Notes under the pieces: model-generated
Databases searched by the model: none
The model's input: only the letters and a program-made list of their open reading frames with translations
Told to the model about the DNA's origin: nothing
Part shown: positions 17,641-18,304 of the stretch, piece by piece
Position numbering within the stretch: position 1 is the stretch's first letter
Layout of the letters: each line of letters opens with the position of its first letter
Translations under genes and position numbers: made by a program
Origin: Larix sibirica
Lineage: Eukaryota > Streptophyta > Pinopsida > Pinales > Pinaceae
Length of the DNA stretch: 18,304 bases
Direction: 5' to 3'
Assembly (NCBI GenBank): GCA_004151065.3
Contig: NWUY0300014687.1
Coordinates: 12,257 to 30,560, forward strand

Positions 17641-18304
17641 ATTTGACCATTTCTTTTCTCGACCAGACCTCCTGACAACCGGAGTCTATTGTTCCACCTC
17701 TTCGTCAGACTCAGTTGATTCATCTGAATCCAAGTTTTCACCATTCATTTCAAACTCCTTTTCTGGATCATTTTCTCTTATGACCTCTTCAAACCTGGAA
17801 GTACCTATGACTTCTCTGGAGGTCACATCTCTATTGTAAACTGTCTTTCTTGGGATCATATTCCTTACCTTATACCCCTTCACTCCATCCTTATACCGAA
17901 TGAAGATGCATTTCTCAGACTTGCTATCGATTTTGATTCTTTTCTCCTTTGGGACATGCACAAAGGAATCGTGCCCAAAGGATATGAGATGTGCAAGAGA
18001 GGGATTCTTACCAGCCCATGCCTCATATGAAGTGTTGTTAACCAAAGTGGTCAAGGATGATCTATTCACTAGTAACATGTCACGTCGACTACTTCTGCCT
18101 AGGATTCTTGTGCAATACCTGCACCATTGAGCATGATACTTGTTTTCTCCATTAGTGTTCTATTCATTCTTTCAACAACTTCATTCTATTTAGGCATGTA
18201 TGGAGTTTTGTTTTGTCAATCTATATTGTGCTGTCTGCAGAACTGGCCAAATGTCGTACCACAAAATTCTTCTATATTATTGGTTCTCAGCACCTTGACT
18301 TTTC
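17641..18304 (-). pseudogene. Copia integrase, C-terminal two thirds, cut by the window edge
   Basis: Integrase inserts the DNA copy into the genome. The reading from 18304 is KVKVLRTNNIEEFCGTTFGQ, where the conserved Asp of RTDNGGEF is Asn (18279-18281). NEVVERMNRTLMEK follows, with the catalytic Glu kept at 18171-18173, separated by stops that replace expected Gln or Arg. After a frame change near 18085 a 130-codon open stretch (18078-17686) encodes TSYEAWAGKNPSLAHLISFG, KSEKCIFIRYKDGVKGYK and RKTVYNRDVTSREV, the Copia post-core region, and an acidic linker. Past a stop, TPVVRRSGREK leads almost directly into the RT, so part of the usual linker of some tens of residues seems deleted at about 17620-17670. 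The first catalytic Asp lies outside the window. Confidence 0.88.

Larger units (their letters stand above)
15368..18304 (-). mobile_element. Ty1/Copia LTR retrotransposon, 3' part (integrase to 3' LTR)
   Basis: The element reads right to left: integrase, reverse transcriptase, RNase H, stop at about 16096, polypurine tract, and 3' LTR ending at 15368. The order IN before RT is the defining order of Copia elements. Gag, protease, the N-terminal integrase and the 5' LTR lie beyond 18304. Motif wording resembles the Tork/Tnt1-like branch, but lineage is tentative without a tree. Frameshifts, stops and catalytic changes show that it is inactive. Confidence 0.88.

Noticed and set aside
1-18304. 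tRNA, rRNA, CRISPR array, bacterial operon or rho-independent terminator
   Set aside because: No cloverleaf, no spaced identical repeats and no prokaryotic gene organisation was seen; the coding content is plant retrotransposon. The hairpin at 6097-6117 has no following T run on either strand and lies within coding sequence.

Overview
The window looks like repeat-rich nuclear DNA from a seed plant, probably a gymnosperm. It is AT-rich eukaryotic intergenic sequence made of layered, decayed retrotransposons. I see no intact host gene, no rRNA or tRNA, and nothing bacterial. The gymnosperm placement is inferred from the style of the elements (long, old LINE and Copia remnants). No single diagnostic sequence proves it.

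Layout. Bases 1-3028 hold a plus-strand plant L1-type LINE: ORF1 zinc-knuckle region and basic tail at 1-367, ORF1 C-terminus at 1371-1738, and ORF2 endonuclease plus linker at 1735-3028. It is split by a minus-strand ORF1 block from another LINE (330-1369). At about 3029, where the sequence has its only ambiguous base, the orientation flips. LINE B then runs on the minus strand from about 6190 down to 3030, with ORF1, endonuclease and the start of reverse transcriptase. A possible LTR end lies near 6790-7190, and a nested tandem duplication at 8081-8338. From about 11462 down to about 8950 the minus strand carries a decayed protein-coding region that I cannot assign to a family; it is the least explained part of the window. 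LINE C follows on the minus strand (about 14160 down to 12200), with ORF1 and the first half of the endonuclease. An A-rich degenerate repeat tract occupies about 14700-15010. The right end (18304 down to 15368) is the 3' part of a minus-strand Ty1/Copia element: integrase, reverse transcriptase, RNase H, polypurine tract and a 3' LTR of about 676 bp.

Working relationships. In LINEs, ORF1 (DUF4283 plus CCHC knuckle) binds the element RNA, while ORF2 supplies an APE-type endonuclease and a reverse transcriptase for target-primed insertion. In Copia, the polyprotein supplies integrase, RT and RNase H, and the LTR supplies promoter and polyadenylation signals. None of the copies can work now. 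All have frameshifts and in-frame stops, many readable as Gln-to-stop or Trp-to-stop changes (C to T or G to A), and the Copia reverse transcriptase has YVNN where the family has YVDD. The LINE copies keep their 5' halves and lack their 3' halves, the reverse of usual LINE 5' truncation, so post-insertion deletion and rearrangement shaped this locus.
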